Source: Serinus canaria (taxonomy: Eukaryota > Chordata > Aves > Passeriformes > Fringillidae). Taken from it: a stretch of DNA of 64,000 nt. The notes beneath the pieces were generated by a model, which had not been told where the DNA came from, made no database searches, and saw only the letters and a program-made list of their open reading frames with translations. This document shows positions 44,670 to 57,500 of the stretch, piece by piece. The position numbers and the translations under genes were made by a program. Location: assembly GCF_022539315.1 (NCBI RefSeq), contig NC_066338.1:1674001-1738000 (forward strand), read 5' to 3'. The first letter of the stretch is position 1, and every line of letters starts with the position of its first letter.

Positions 44670-45055
44670 TATTACAGGGGTTTTCTGAAGTCTCAGGATG
44701 AGGGACGAGACGACAACCTTGACTCCATGTATCAGAAGGCTTTGATTTATTATAAAATATTATATAGGATATAGAAACTATACTAAAAGAGTAAAGAGAA
44801 AGGTTTCACTACAAGGCTAAGCTAAGAATAGCATAGGAATGTGTAAACTGAAGTCTTCTCAGCCTGAGACAGGCCGAACAGGTGAATTGGGATAGGCTCT
44901 TTATTGCAAACAGTTTGACGGGGTCAATCACAGATTTTCCCGTGGCATTCCACAGCAGCAGATAAGAATTGTTTACCGTTGTTCCTGAGGCTACACTGCT
45001 CTAAGGAAAAAAAAAATCCTAATTAAAGGATTTTTCATAAAATATGTCAGCAACA
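44670..45055 (-). mobile_element. Solo LTR copy 4 (386 bp)
   Basis: Same insertion base and 6-bp duplication as copies 1-3. Private changes include aaaaaaaaaatcctaattaaag and atatgtcagcaaca. By eye it is about 95% identical to copy 1. Confidence 0.85.
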
Positions 45056-45682
45056 GGCACCAGTGCCAACTTGGGCTTGTTTGAGAGTGCCAAGTACCTC
45101 CTGCAAACTGACCCCAAATGCAGGGTTGGTGAGTCTTGTTTCTCCAGGAAAACGGGCGGTGTTGTTGTTGCAGGGCCTGTGGCTCGGAGCAGCCTTCTGG
45201 CTCAAAAAATTCGGCATTGCACAGGATGCCTCCCAGACGTACGCTGGCACCAGTGCCATGTCAGGCTGGTTTGAGAGTGCCAAGTACCTCCTGCAATCTG
45301 ACACCATGAACCAGGGTTAGTGAGCTTTGTTTCCAGGGAAAGGGGCAGCATTTGTGATCCAGGGCTTGTGGCTCAGAGCAGCCTTCTCGTTCTAAAATTC
45401 CGCATTGTGCAGGATGCCTCTAAGGACCAAGCTGGCACCAGTGGAAACTTGGGCTGGTTTGAGAGTGCCAAGTACCTCCTGCCATCTGACATCTAGAACC
45501 AGAGTTGGTGAGTCTTGTTTCTTCAGGAAAACGGGCGTTGTTTGTATTCCAAGGCCTGTGGCTCTGAGAAGCATTCTGGCTCCTAAAATTCCGCATTGCG
45601 CAGGATGCCCCCAAGAACTAAGCTGGCACCAGTGCCCACTTGGGCTGGTTTGAGAGTGCCAAGTACCTCCTGAAAACTGACC
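45056..45682 (+). repeat. 191-bp satellite array, last segment before gap 2 (about 3.3 monomers)
   Basis: The monomers are of ordinary type (a beta box at about 45,140 and a delta-like box at about 45,330). The array is cut at ctgacc by the N run and is not seen again to the right. Confidence 0.93.
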
Positions 45683-46182
45683 NNNNNNNNNNNNNNNNNN
45701 NNNNNNNNNNNNNNNNNNNNNNNNNNNNNNNNNNNNNNNNNNNNNNNNNNNNNNNNNNNNNNNNNNNNNNNNNNNNNNNNNNNNNNNNNNNNNNNNNNNN
45801 NNNNNNNNNNNNNNNNNNNNNNNNNNNNNNNNNNNNNNNNNNNNNNNNNNNNNNNNNNNNNNNNNNNNNNNNNNNNNNNNNNNNNNNNNNNNNNNNNNNN
45901 NNNNNNNNNNNNNNNNNNNNNNNNNNNNNNNNNNNNNNNNNNNNNNNNNNNNNNNNNNNNNNNNNNNNNNNNNNNNNNNNNNNNNNNNNNNNNNNNNNNN
46001 NNNNNNNNNNNNNNNNNNNNNNNNNNNNNNNNNNNNNNNNNNNNNNNNNNNNNNNNNNNNNNNNNNNNNNNNNNNNNNNNNNNNNNNNNNNNNNNNNNNN
46101 NNNNNNNNNNNNNNNNNNNNNNNNNNNNNNNNNNNNNNNNNNNNNNNNNNNNNNNNNNNNNNNNNNNNNNNNNNNNNNNNNN
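45683..46182. other. Assembly gap, exactly 500 N
   Basis: A second placeholder gap. The 191-bp satellite lies on its left, and ERV plus two different satellites lie on its right, so the adjacency of these blocks depends on scaffolding and is not shown by sequence. Confidence 0.99.
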
Positions 46183-46228
46183 TTAAATGATATTTTCTTT
46201 TTAATTTACTAAAATAAGAAGGGTGAGA
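46183..46228 (+). mobile_element. ERV internal 3' end with polypurine tract
   Basis: AT-rich sequence ends in aaataagaagggtgaga, followed by the LTR TG. It parallels the end of the complete provirus (..aaacaaaaagagtgaga-TG at 9,258-9,276). The rest of the element would lie in the gap. Confidence 0.7.
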
Positions 46229-46615
46229 TGACATGGACATTGTTTATGAAAAATTCTTTACTTTGGAATTTTCCTCTCCTGAGAGCTGAGAGAACTCAAA
46301 ACAAAGTGTAAACAATTCTTATCTGCTGCTGTGGAATGGAACAGGGAGAAATCTGTGATTGGCCCCATCAGACTGTTTGCAATTAAGAGCCTATCACAAT
46401 TCACCTGTTCGGCCCGTCTCGGGCTGAGAAGACTTCAGTTTACACATTCTATTCTATTCTTAGGATAGCCTTGGTAGTGAAATCTCTAGCTTTATTTTTT
46501 TAGTGCAGTTTCTATAACTTATGTATATCATATCATAATAAATCAAGCCTTCAGATGCATGGAGTCAAATGTCTCGTCTCTTCCCTCATCCTGGGACCCC
46601 AGAAAACCATGTAAA
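46229..46615 (+). mobile_element. 3' LTR (387 bp) related to the solo LTRs, opposite orientation
   Basis: It starts TGACATGGACATTG and ends near ccatgtaaa. From tttatgaaaaat onward it aligns along its length with the minus strand of the solo LTRs, sharing blocks such as aacaattcttatctgctgct and tttgcaattaagagcctatc, but it is clearly more diverged (I estimate about 80% identity). It is inserted in the 438-bp repeat, whose ggccagcac motif continues at 46,616. Confidence 0.82.
46537..46542 (+). terminator. Poly(A) signal AATAAA in the LTR
   Basis: AATAAA followed by tcaagcc. The solo copies carry the same signal on the minus strand (complement ttgatttatt, for example near 16,340). Confidence 0.6.
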
Positions 46616-48556
46616 GGCCAGCACAGCAAGGGTCCCTCGAGGTTTTTCATCAAGTTAGTCGAGTTCTTACCATCTCTGATGCAAAAACAAAAAGGAATTT
46701 TGGCCACGGAGTGCTGCATAATGTTTAGAAGGAATCTGAGTTTTAACTCCTGCAACATATTCACCTATTTTCCTATGTCAGTTTTAGAGCTGCACATTCA
46801 ATGCCGGTGCTGTGCGGCTTCGTTCTTCCCATCTTGGCATCTGCCGAGCTCGCTGTCTCCCAGAGGCGAAGAAGCGGCTTGCTGGCGCACAGAGCATAGT
46901 GCAGGTGGCGGTGGGCTCCGGACTGCGGCTTCTGCGGAAAGATGCCGGCGACCGGCACCTACCTCCGGACAGCTGCAGATGCCCGTCTTCTGCTGCTCTT
47001 GCCGTCTACATCTTAGCGAAAAGCTGTTTCACACATTCTCTCAAGAAGACACTGGGCCAGCACCACAAGGGTCCCTCGAGGTTTTTCATCAAGTTAGTCG
47101 AGTTCTTACCATCTCTGATGCAAAAACAAAAAGGAATTTTGGCCACGGAGTGCTGCATAATGTTTAGAAGGAATTTGAGTTTCAACTGCTGGAACGTTGT
47201 CAGTTCTTGTCCTCTGTCAGTTAGAGAGCTGCACACTCAATGCCGGTGCTGTGCGGCTTCGTTCTTCCCGTCTTGGCATCTGCCGAGCTCGCTGTCTCCC
47301 AGAGGCGAAGAAGCGGCTTGCTGGCGCACAGAGCATATGCCGGTGGCGGTGGGCTCCGGACTGCGGCTTCTGCAGAAAGACGCCGGGAACCGGCACCTAC
47401 CTCCGGACAGCTGCAGATGCCCGTCTTCTGCTGCTTTTGCCGCCTACATCTTAGCGAAAAGCTGTTTCATGCTTTCTCTCAAGAAGAAACTGGGCCAGCA
47501 CCACAAGGGTCCCCTGAGATTTTTCATCAAGTTAGTCGAGTTCTTACCATCTCTGAATAAAAATCTAAAAGTAAGTTTGGCCACAGAGTGCTGCATAATG
47601 TTTAGAAGGAATTTGAATTTGAACTGCAGGAACCTTGTCAGTCCTTGTCCTCTGTCAGTTTGAGAGCTGCACACTCAATGCAGGTGCTGTGCGGCTTTGT
47701 TCTTCCCGTCTCAGCATCTGCTGAGCTCTCCGTCTCCCGGAGGCGAAGAAGCGACGTTTTCGCGCACAGAGCATTGTGCCTGTCGCGGTGCACTCCAGAC
47801 CGCGTCTTCTGCCTAAAGACGCCCAGACCGGCACCTACCTCCAGAGAGCTGCTGATGCTCGTTTTCTGCTGCTCTTGCCGCCTACATCTTAGTGAAATGC
47901 CGTTTCCCGCTTTTTCTCAAGAGGACACTGTACCAGAACCGCAAGGGTCCCTCGAAGTTTTTCATCAAGTTAGTAGAGTTCTTACCATCTCTAATGCAAA
48001 AACAAAAAGTAAGTTAGGCCAAGGAGTGCTGCATAAGGTTTAGAAGGAATCTGAATTTGAAATCCTGGAACGTTTTCACTTAGTATCCTCTGTCAGTTTG
48101 AGAGATGCACACCCAATGCCGGTGCAGTGCGGCTTCGTTCTTCCCGTCTCGGCATCTGCCGAGCTCTCCGTCTCCCAGTGGCGAAGAAGCGGCTTGGTGG
48201 CGCACAGAGCATAATGCCGGTGGCGGAGCGCTCTGGACCGTGGCTTCTGCCGAAAGACACCGGCGACCGGCACCTACCTCCGGACAGCTGCAGATGCTCG
48301 TCTTCTGCTGCTCTTGTGGCCTACATCTTAGTGAAATGCAGTTTCATGCTTTCTCTCAAGAGGACACTGGGCCAGCACCGCAAGGCTCCCACGAATTTTT
48401 TCATCATGTTCGTCCAGTACTTACCATCTCTGAAGAAAAAACAAAAAGTAAGTTTTGCCGCTGAGTGCTGCATAATGTTTAGAAGAAATTTGAGTTTCAG
48501 CTGCTGGAACGTTGTCACTTATTTTCCTCTGTCTGTTTGAGAGCTGCACACTCAAT
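46616..48556 (+). repeat. 438-bp tandem repeat (about 4.4 units), GC-rich plus AT-richer halves
   Basis: The landmark aaggGTCCC recurs at 46,631, 47,070, 47,508, 47,946 and 48,384 (gctccc in the last), a spacing of 438-439 bp. One half is CpG-rich (gtgcggcttcgttcttccc .. gaggcgaagaagcggc) and contains an ATG in some units (gcatATGCCGGTGG at about 47,336). The other half ends in aaaacaaaaagtaagtt, a good splice-donor consensus in three of five units (about 47,571, 48,009 and 48,447) and ggaatt in the first two. Because 438 is divisible by 3, open frames run through units, the longest 283 codons at 46,812-47,663. I recognise no protein family. It may be a tandemly amplified first exon with promoter, or pure satellite. 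Confidence 0.85.
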
Positions 48557-51500
48557 CACGGGTTCTCCAGTGATCCATCAAGCCCAGGTCTCTCACCATG
48601 GACACCTGGTTCCATGAGATTCTACTGTGTAAAATTGTTCTCCAGTGCTCCATCTGGCCTGGCTCTTTCACCATGGACAATTGGTTACATGAGATTCCAG
48701 TGTGTAGAAATGTTCTCATGTGATCCATCAGGCCCGGCTCTGTCACCATTGACACCCAGTCGCATGAGATTCAAAGAGGTAAAAATATTCTCAAGTGTTC
48801 CAATAGACGGGCTCTCTCAACATGGAAACCTGGTTCCATGAGATTCTAGTGGGTAACAGTGTTCTACAGTGTTCCATCAGGACCGGCTCTGTCATCATGG
48901 ACACCTGGTTCCATGAAATGCCATGGGGTAACATTGTTTTCCAGGGTTCCATCAGGCTCAGATCTGTCACCATGGAAAACTGGTTCCATAAGGTTCCCGT
49001 GAGTAACAATGTTCTTCAGTTTTCCATCAGGCCTGGCTCTGTCAACATGGACACCTGCTTCCATGAGATTCCATGGGGTAACAATGTCCTCCAGTGATCC
49101 ATCAGGCCAGGCTCTGTCACTAAGGACACCTGGTTCCATGAGATTCCATATGGTTACAATATGCACCAGTGTTCCATTAGCTCGGCTATATCACCATGGA
49201 CACCTGGTTCCATGAGAATCCGTGGGGTAACAATGTTCTCCAGTGTTCCATTACTCCCGGATCTGTCACCATGGACACCTGGTTTCATTAGATTACATGG
49301 GGTAACAATGTTCTCCAGTGTTCCATCAGGCCCAGCTCTTCCACCAGGTACACCTGGTTCCATGTGACTCCAGTGGCCAACAATGTTCTCCAGAGTTCCA
49401 TTACTCCCGCCTCTGTCACAATGGACACCTGGTTCCATGGGATTCCAACAGGTAACAGTGTTCTCCAGTGTTCCATCATGCCAGGCTCTGCCACCAGAGA
49501 CACCTGGTTTCATGAGATTCCATGGGGTAACAATGTTCTCCAGTCTTCCATCAGGCCCAGTTCTGTCACCATTGACAACTGGTTTCATGGGATTCCAAAA
49601 GGTAGCAATGTTCTCCAGCGTTCCATCAGGCCCGGCTCTGTCACCATGCACACCTGGTTCCATGAGATTCCTTGGGTAACAATGTTCTCCAGCGTTCCAT
49701 CAGGCCTAGCTCTGTCAACATGGACACCTGGTTCCATGAGATTCCATGGGGTAACAATGTTCTCCAGTGTTCCATTAGCCCGAATCTCTCACCATGGACA
49801 CGCGGTTCAATGAGATTCCATGGGGTAATAATGCTCTACAGTGTTCCATCAGGCCCAGTTCTGTCACCATGGACAGCTGGTTCTATGAGATTCCAGTAGG
49901 TAACAATGTTCTCCAGTGTTCCATTACTGCTGGCTCTGTCAGCATGGACACCTAGTTCCATGAGATTCCAAAAGGTAACAATGTTCTCCAGTGTTCAATT
50001 ACTCCAATATCTGTCACCATGGACACCTGGTGCCATGAGATCCCTCGGAGTAACAAAGTTCTCAAGTGTTCCATCAGGCCCCATTCTGTCATCATGGACA
50101 CCATTTTCCATGAGATTCCATGGGGTAAAAATGTTCACCAGTGTTCCATTAGCCCGGATATGTCACCATGAAATCCTGGTTCAATGAGATTCCATTGGGT
50201 AACAATGTTCTCCAGTCTTCCATTACTGCCGGATCTGTCACCATGGACACCTGGTTCCATGAGATTCCATGATGTAACAGTGTTCTCGAAGGTTCCATCA
50301 GGCCAGCTCTGTCACTAAGGACACCTGGTTCCATGAGATTCCACTGTGTAACAATGTTCTCCATTGATCCATCACGCCCCATTCTGTCACCATGGACACC
50401 TGGTTCCATGAGATTCCATGGGGTAACAATGTTCTCAAGTGTTCCATCAGGCCCAGATCTTTCACCAGAGACACCAGGTTCCATGAGATTCCATAGGGTA
50501 ACAATGTTAGGAAGTGCGCTATTTCTCCCGGCTATGTCACCATGGATGCCTGGTTCCATGAGATTCCATGCGGTAACAATGTTCTTAATTGTTCCATCAG
50601 GCACCAATCTGTTGCCATGGACACCCGGTTCCATAAAAGTCCATGGGGTAACAATGTTCTCCAGTGTTCCATCAGGCCCAGTTCTTTCCTGATAGACACC
50701 TGGTTTGATGAGATTCCATGATGTAACAGTGTTCTCCAGTGATCCATCAGTCCAGGCTCTGTCTTCATGGACACCTGGTTCCATGGGATTCCATGCGGTA
50801 ACAATGTTCTCCAGCATTCCATCAGTCCCAGATCTCTCACCAAGGACACCTTGTTCCACAAGATTCCATTGGGTAACAATGTTCTCCAGTGTTCCATCAG
50901 GCCAGGCTCTGTCAGCATGGACACCTGGTTCCATAATATTTCACTGTGCAATAATGTTCTCATGTGTTCCATTAGCCCAGCTCTGTCACAATGGACACCT
51001 GATTCCATGAGATTCCAACAGCTAACAATGTCCTCCAGTATTCCACCAGGCCCGGCTCTGTCACCATTGACAACTGGTTCCATGAGACTCCATGGGGTAA
51101 CAATGTTCTTCAGTATTTCATCAGACCCGGCTCTGTCATCATGGACACCTGGTTCCATGAGATTCCATGGGGTAACAATTTTCTCCAGTGATCCATCAGG
51201 CCAGGCTCTGTCACCATGGAAAACTGGTTCCATGGGATTCCATGGGGTAACAATGTTCGCCAGTGTTCCATCAGGCCCTCTCTGTCACCATGGACACCAG
51301 TTTCCATGAGATTCTCTTGGGTAACAATGTTCTCCAGTGATCCATCAGGCCACGCTCTGCCACCATGGACACAACTTTTCATGGGATTCCATGAGGTAAC
51401 AATGTTCTCCAGCGTTCAATCAGGCCCAGCTCTGTCACCATGTACACCTTGTTCCATGAGATTCTAGTGCATAACAATGTTCTCCGTTGTTCCATCAGGC

Positions 51501-54500
51501 CTGCTCTGTCACCATGGACACCTATTTCCATCAGATTCCATGGGGTGACAATGTTCTATGGTGTTCCATTAGCCCGGCTCTGTCACCATGGACACCTGGT
51601 CCCATGAGATTCCATGGGGTAACAATGTTCTCCAGTGTTCCATTAGACCGGTTCTGTCACTGTGGACACCTTGTTCCATGAGATTCCTTGGGGAAACAAA
51701 GTTCTCCAGTGTCAAATCATGCCCCATTCTGTCATCATGGACACCTGGACCCATGAGATTCCTTGGGGTAACAATGATCGTCAAAGTTCCATCAGGCCTA
51801 GCTCTGTCACCATGGACACCTGGTTCCGTGAGATTCCATGGGGTGACAATATTCTCTAGTGTGCATTTGGCCTACTTCGGTCACCAGGGACACCTGGTTC
51901 CATGAGATTCCTTGGGGTAACAATGTTCTCCAGTGTTCAATCAGGCCCAGCTCTCTCACCACGGACACCTGGTTCCATGACATTCCATGGCGTAACCATG
52001 TTCTCCAGTGTTTCATTAGCCCGGAACTATCACCATGGACACCTGAATTAATGAGATTCCATGGGTTAACAATGTTCTCCAGTGTTCCATTAGGCCTGGC
52101 TCTGTCACCATGGACAGCTGGTTCCATGCGATTCCATAGGGTAACAATGTTCTCCAGTGTTCTGTCAGAAGCAGCTCTGTAACCATGGCCACCTGCTTCC
52201 AAGAGATTCCCCTGTGTAAAAATATTCTCCAGCGTTCCATCTGGCCCAGCTCTATCATCATGGACACCTGGTTCCATGAGATTCTATGGGGTAATAATTT
52301 TCTTCACGGATCAATCAGGCGAGTCTCTGTCACCATGGACACCTGGTTCCATGAGATTCCAGTGGGTAACAATGTTCTCCAGTGTTCCGTCAGGCTCAGC
52401 TCTGTCACCATGGACACCTTGTTCCAGGAGATTCCATGGGGCAACAATGCTCTCCAGTGTTCCATCAGGCCCAGCTCTGTCACCAGGGAAACCTGGTACC
52501 CCCAGATTCCATGGGGTAACAATGTTCTCCAGTGTTCCATCAGGATCGTCTCTGTCACCATGGACACGTGGTTCAATGAGATTCCATGGGGTAACAATGT
52601 TCTCCAGTGTTCCACCAGGCCAAGATCTGTCACCATGGACCCCTGGTTCCATGAGATTCCATGTAGTAACAATTTTGTCGTGTGTTCCATCAGGCCCTGC
52701 TCTGTCACCATGGACACCTGGTTCCATTAGATTCCATGGGGTAAACATTTTCTCCAGTGTTCTCTGAGGCCCCCTTTTGTCACAATGGACACCTGGTTCT
52801 TTGAGATTCCACTGTGTAACAATGTTCTCCAGGGTTCCATTAGCCTGGCGCCGTCACCATGGACAGCTAGTTCCATGAGATTCCATGGGGTAACCATAAT
52901 CTCCTCTGTTCCATAAGGCCCATCTCTCTCACCATGGACACGTGGTTCCATGAGATTTCATGGGGAAACAATGTTCTCCAGTGTTCCATCAGGCCTGGAT
53001 CTGTCACTATGGACACCTGGTTCCATGAGATTCCACAAGGGAACAATGTTCTCCAGTGTTCCATCAGGCCTGGCTCTGTCACCATGGACACCTGGTTCCA
53101 TGTGATTCCACTGTGTAACAATGTTCTCCAGTGTTCCAATACTCCCGCCTTTGTCACCATGGACACCTGGTTCCATGAGATTCCATGGGGTAACAATGTT
53201 CTCCAGTGTTCCATCAGACCCAGATCTGTCACCGTGGACACCGATTTCCATGGGATTGCAGTGGGTAACAATGTTCTCCAGTGTTCCATCAGGCCCAGAT
53301 CTCTCACCATGGACACCTGGTTCAATGAGATTCCATGGGGTAACAATTTTCTCCAGCGTTCCATCAGGCCCAAATCTCTCACCTTGGACAACTGGTTCCA
53401 AGAGATTCCAGGGTGTAATAATATTCTATAGTGTTCCATCAGGCCCAGCTCTGTAACCATGGAACCTGGTTCTAGGAGATTCCAGTAGGTAATATTGTTC
53501 TCCAGTGTTCCATTAATCACGTCTCTGTCACCATGGACACCTGGTTCCATGAGGTTCCCAAAGGTAACAATGTCCGCCAGTGTTCCATTATTCACGAATC
53601 TGTCACCATGGACGCCTGGTTCTATGAGATTCCATGGGGTAACAATGTTCTTCAGTGGTCCATCAGCCCCGGCTATTTCTCCATGGACACCTTGTTCCAT
53701 GAGATTTCATGGGGTAACATTGTTCTCCAGTGATCCATCAGACGAGGCTCTGTCACCATGGACATCAGTTTCCATGAGATCCCCTTGGGTAACAATGTTC
53801 TCCAGTGATCCATCAGGCCCAGCTCTGTCAGCATGGACACCATTTTTCATGGGATTCCTTGAGGTAACAATGTTCTCCAGCGTTCTATCAGGCCCAGCTC
53901 TGTCAACATGTACACCTTGTTCCATAAGATTCCATGGGGAAACAATGTTCTCCGGTGTTCCATCACGCACAATTATGTCACCATGGACACCTGGATCCAT
54001 GTGATTCCTTGCGGTAACAATGATCTCCAGTGTTCCATCAGGCCTGCTCTGTCACCATGGACGCCTGGTTCTATGAGATTCCATGGGGTAACAATGTTCT
54101 TCAGTGGTCCATCAGCCCCGGCTATTTCTCCATGGACACCTTGTTCCATGAGATTCCATGCGTAACAATATTCTCCAGTGTTCCATCAGCCCGGCTCTGT
54201 CACCATGGACACCTGGTTCCATGAGATTCCGTGGGGTAACAATGTTCTCCAGTGTTCCATCAGGCCCGGCTCTGTCACCAGGGACACCTAGTTCCATGAG
54301 CTTCCATGGGGTAACAATGTTCTCCAGTGTTCAATCAGGCCCAGCTCTCCCACCACGGACACCTGGTTCCATGAGATTCCATGGGGTAACAATGTTCTCC
54401 AGTGTTCCATTAGGCCTGGCTCTGTCACCATGGACAGCTGGTTCCATGGGATTCCATGGGTTAACAATGTTCGCCAGTGTTCCATCAGGCCATCTCTGTC

Positions 54501-57500
54501 ACCATGGACACCAGTTTACATGAGATTCCCTTGGGTAACAATGATCTCCAGTGATCCATCAGGCCCAGCGCTGTCACCATGGACTCCATTTTTCATGGGA
54601 TTCCATGAGGTAACAATATTCTCCAGCATTCCATCAGGCCCAGCTTTGTCACCATGCACACCTGGTTCCATGAGATTCCTTGGGTAACAATGTTCTCCAG
54701 CGTTCCATCAGGCCTAGCTCTGTCACCATGGACACCTGGTTCCATGAGATTCCATGGGGTAACAATGTTCTCCAGTGTTCCATCAGGCCCGCATCTGTCA
54801 CCATGGACACCTGGTTCCATGAGATTCCATGGGGTAACAATGTTCTCCAGTGATCCATCAGGCCAGGCTCTCTCACCATGGACAGCTGTTTCCAGGAGAT
54901 TCCAGTAGATAACAATGTTCTCCTGTGTTCCATTACTCCTGGCTCTGTCAACATGGACACCTAGTTCCATGAGATTCCAACAGGTAACAATGTTATCCAG
55001 TGTTCAATTACTCCCTTATCTGTCACCATGGACACCAGGTGCCATGAGATTCCTTGAGGTAACAATGTTCTCAAGTGTTCCATCTGGCCCAATTCTGTCG
55101 CCATGGACACCCTTTTCCATGAGATTCCAAGGGGTAATAATTTTCACCAGTGTTCCATTAGCCCGGATACGTCACCATGGACACCTGGTTCCATGAGATT
55201 CCTTGGGGTAACAATGTTCTCCAGTGTTCCATTACTGACGGATCTGTCAACATGGAACCGGCAGTAATGGTTCCATGAGATTCCATGGGGTAACAATGTT
55301 CTCCAGGTTCCATCAGGCCAGCTCTGTCACTATGGACACCTGGTTCCATGAGATTCCACTGTGTAACAATGTTCTCCATTGTTCCATCAGGCCATGTCTG
55401 TCACCATGGACACCTGGTTCCATGAGATTCCATGGGGTAACAATTTTCTCCAGTGTTCCATCAGGCCCAGCTCTTTCACCATGATTACCTGGTTCCATGA
55501 GATTCCTTGGGGTAACAATGTTCTCCAGTGTCGCATCAGCCCTGCTCTGTCACCATGGATCCTGGTTCCATGAGATTCCATGCGGTAACAATGTTCTCCA
55601 GTGTTCCATCAGGCTCCATCTGTCACCATGGACACCTGGTTCCATGAGATTCCATGGGGTAACAATTTTCTCCAGTGTTCCATCAGGCCCAGCTCTTTCA
55701 CGATGGACACCAGGTTCGATGAGATTCCATGATGTAACAGTGTTCTCCAGTGATCCAGAAGGCCAGGCTCTGTCACCATGGACACCTGGTTCCATGGGAT
55801 TCCATGAGGTAACAATGTTCTCCAGTGTTCCATCAGGCCTAGGTCTGTCACCATGGACACCTTGTTCCACAAGATTCCATTGGGTAACAATGTTCTCCAG
55901 TGTTCCATCAGGCGTGGCTCTGTCACCACGGACACCTGGTTGCATAATATTTCACTGTGCAATAATGTTCTCCTATGTTCCATTAGCCCGGCTCTGTCAC
56001 CATGGACACCTAGTTCCATGAGATTCCAGGAGGTAACAATGTCTTCCAGTGTTCCATCAGGCCCAGCTCTGTCACCATGGACACCTGGTTCCATGAGATT
56101 CCATGGGGTAACAATGTTCTCAGTGTTCCATCAGGCCCGGCTCTGTCACCATGGACACCTGGTTCCATGAGATTCCACTGGGTAACAATGTTCTCCAGTG
56201 TTCCATCAGGCCGGCTCTGTCACCATGGACAACTGGTTCCATGGGATTCCATGGGGTAACAATGTTCTCCAGTGTTCCATCAGCCCGGCTCTGTCACCAT
56301 GGACACCTAGTTCCATGAGATTCCAGGAGGTAACAATGTCTTCCAGTGTTCCATCAGGCCCAGCTCTGTCACCATGGACACCTGGTTCCATGAGATTCCA
56401 TGGGGTAACAATGTTCTCCAGTGTTCCATCAGGCCTACATCTGTCACCATGGACACCTGTTCCATGAGATTCCATGGGCTAACAATGTTCTCCGTTGTTC
56501 CATCAGGCCCAGCTCTGTCACCATGGACACCTGGTTCCATGAGATTCCATGGGGTAACAATGTTCTCCAGTGTTCCATCAGGCCTACATCTGTCACCATG
56601 GACAAATGGTTCCATGAGATTCCATGGGGTAACAATGTTCTTCAGTGTTCCATCAGGCCCGGCTCTGTCACCACGGACACCTGGTTCCCTGAGATTCCAT
56701 GGGATAACAATGTTCTCCAGTGTTCCATCAGGCCCGCTCTGTCATCATGGACACCTGGACTCCATGAGATTCCTTGGGGTAACAATGTTCTCAATGTTCC
56801 ATCAGGCCTAGCTCTGTCACCATGGACACCTGGTTCCATGAGATTCCATGGGGTAACAATGTTCTCCAGTGTTCCATCAGGCCTAGCTCTGTCACCATGG
56901 ACACCTGGTTCCATGAGATTCCATGGGTAACAATGTTCTCCAGTGTTCCATCAGGCCTGGCTCTGTCACCATGGACACCTGGTTCCATGAGATTCCATAG
57001 GGTAACAATGTTCTCCAGTGTTCCATCAGGCCCTGGCTCTGTCACCATGGACACGCTGGTTCCATGAGATTCCATAGGGTAACATGTTCTCCAGTGTTCC
57101 ATCAGGCCAGCTCTGTCACCATGGACACCTGGTTCCATGAGATTCCATGGGGTAACAATGTTCTCCAGTGTTCCATCTGGCCCAGCTCTGTCACCATGGA
57201 CACCTGGTTCCATGAGATTCCATGGGGTAACAATGTTCTTCACTGTTCAATCAGGCCTGCATCTGTCACCATGGACACCTGGTTCCATGAGATTCCATGG
57301 GTAACAATGTTCTCCAGTGTTCCATCAGGCCAGCTCTGTCACCATGGACACCTTGTTCCATGAGATTCCATGGGTAACAATGCTCTCCAGTGTTCCATCA
57401 GGCCCCTCTCTGTCACCATGGACACCTGGAACCCTCAGATTCCATGGGGTAACCATGTTCTCCAGTGTTCCCTCAGGCCCGTCTCTGTCACCATGGACAC

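Noticed and set aside
1..45682. True mammalian CENP-B box in the 191-bp monomer
   Set aside because: The essential nTTCGnnnnAnnCGGGn pattern is met only in its CGGG half. I keep it as a resemblance, not a site.
45392..46240. Open frames spanning the second N run
   Set aside because: As for gap 1; most residues are unknown and the ends belong to satellite and ERV tail.
46812..47663. 283-codon frame in the 438-bp repeat as a host gene
   Set aside because: It reads through two near-identical units in a frame-preserving period, and I recognise no family. The exon-capture idea is kept only as a finding.
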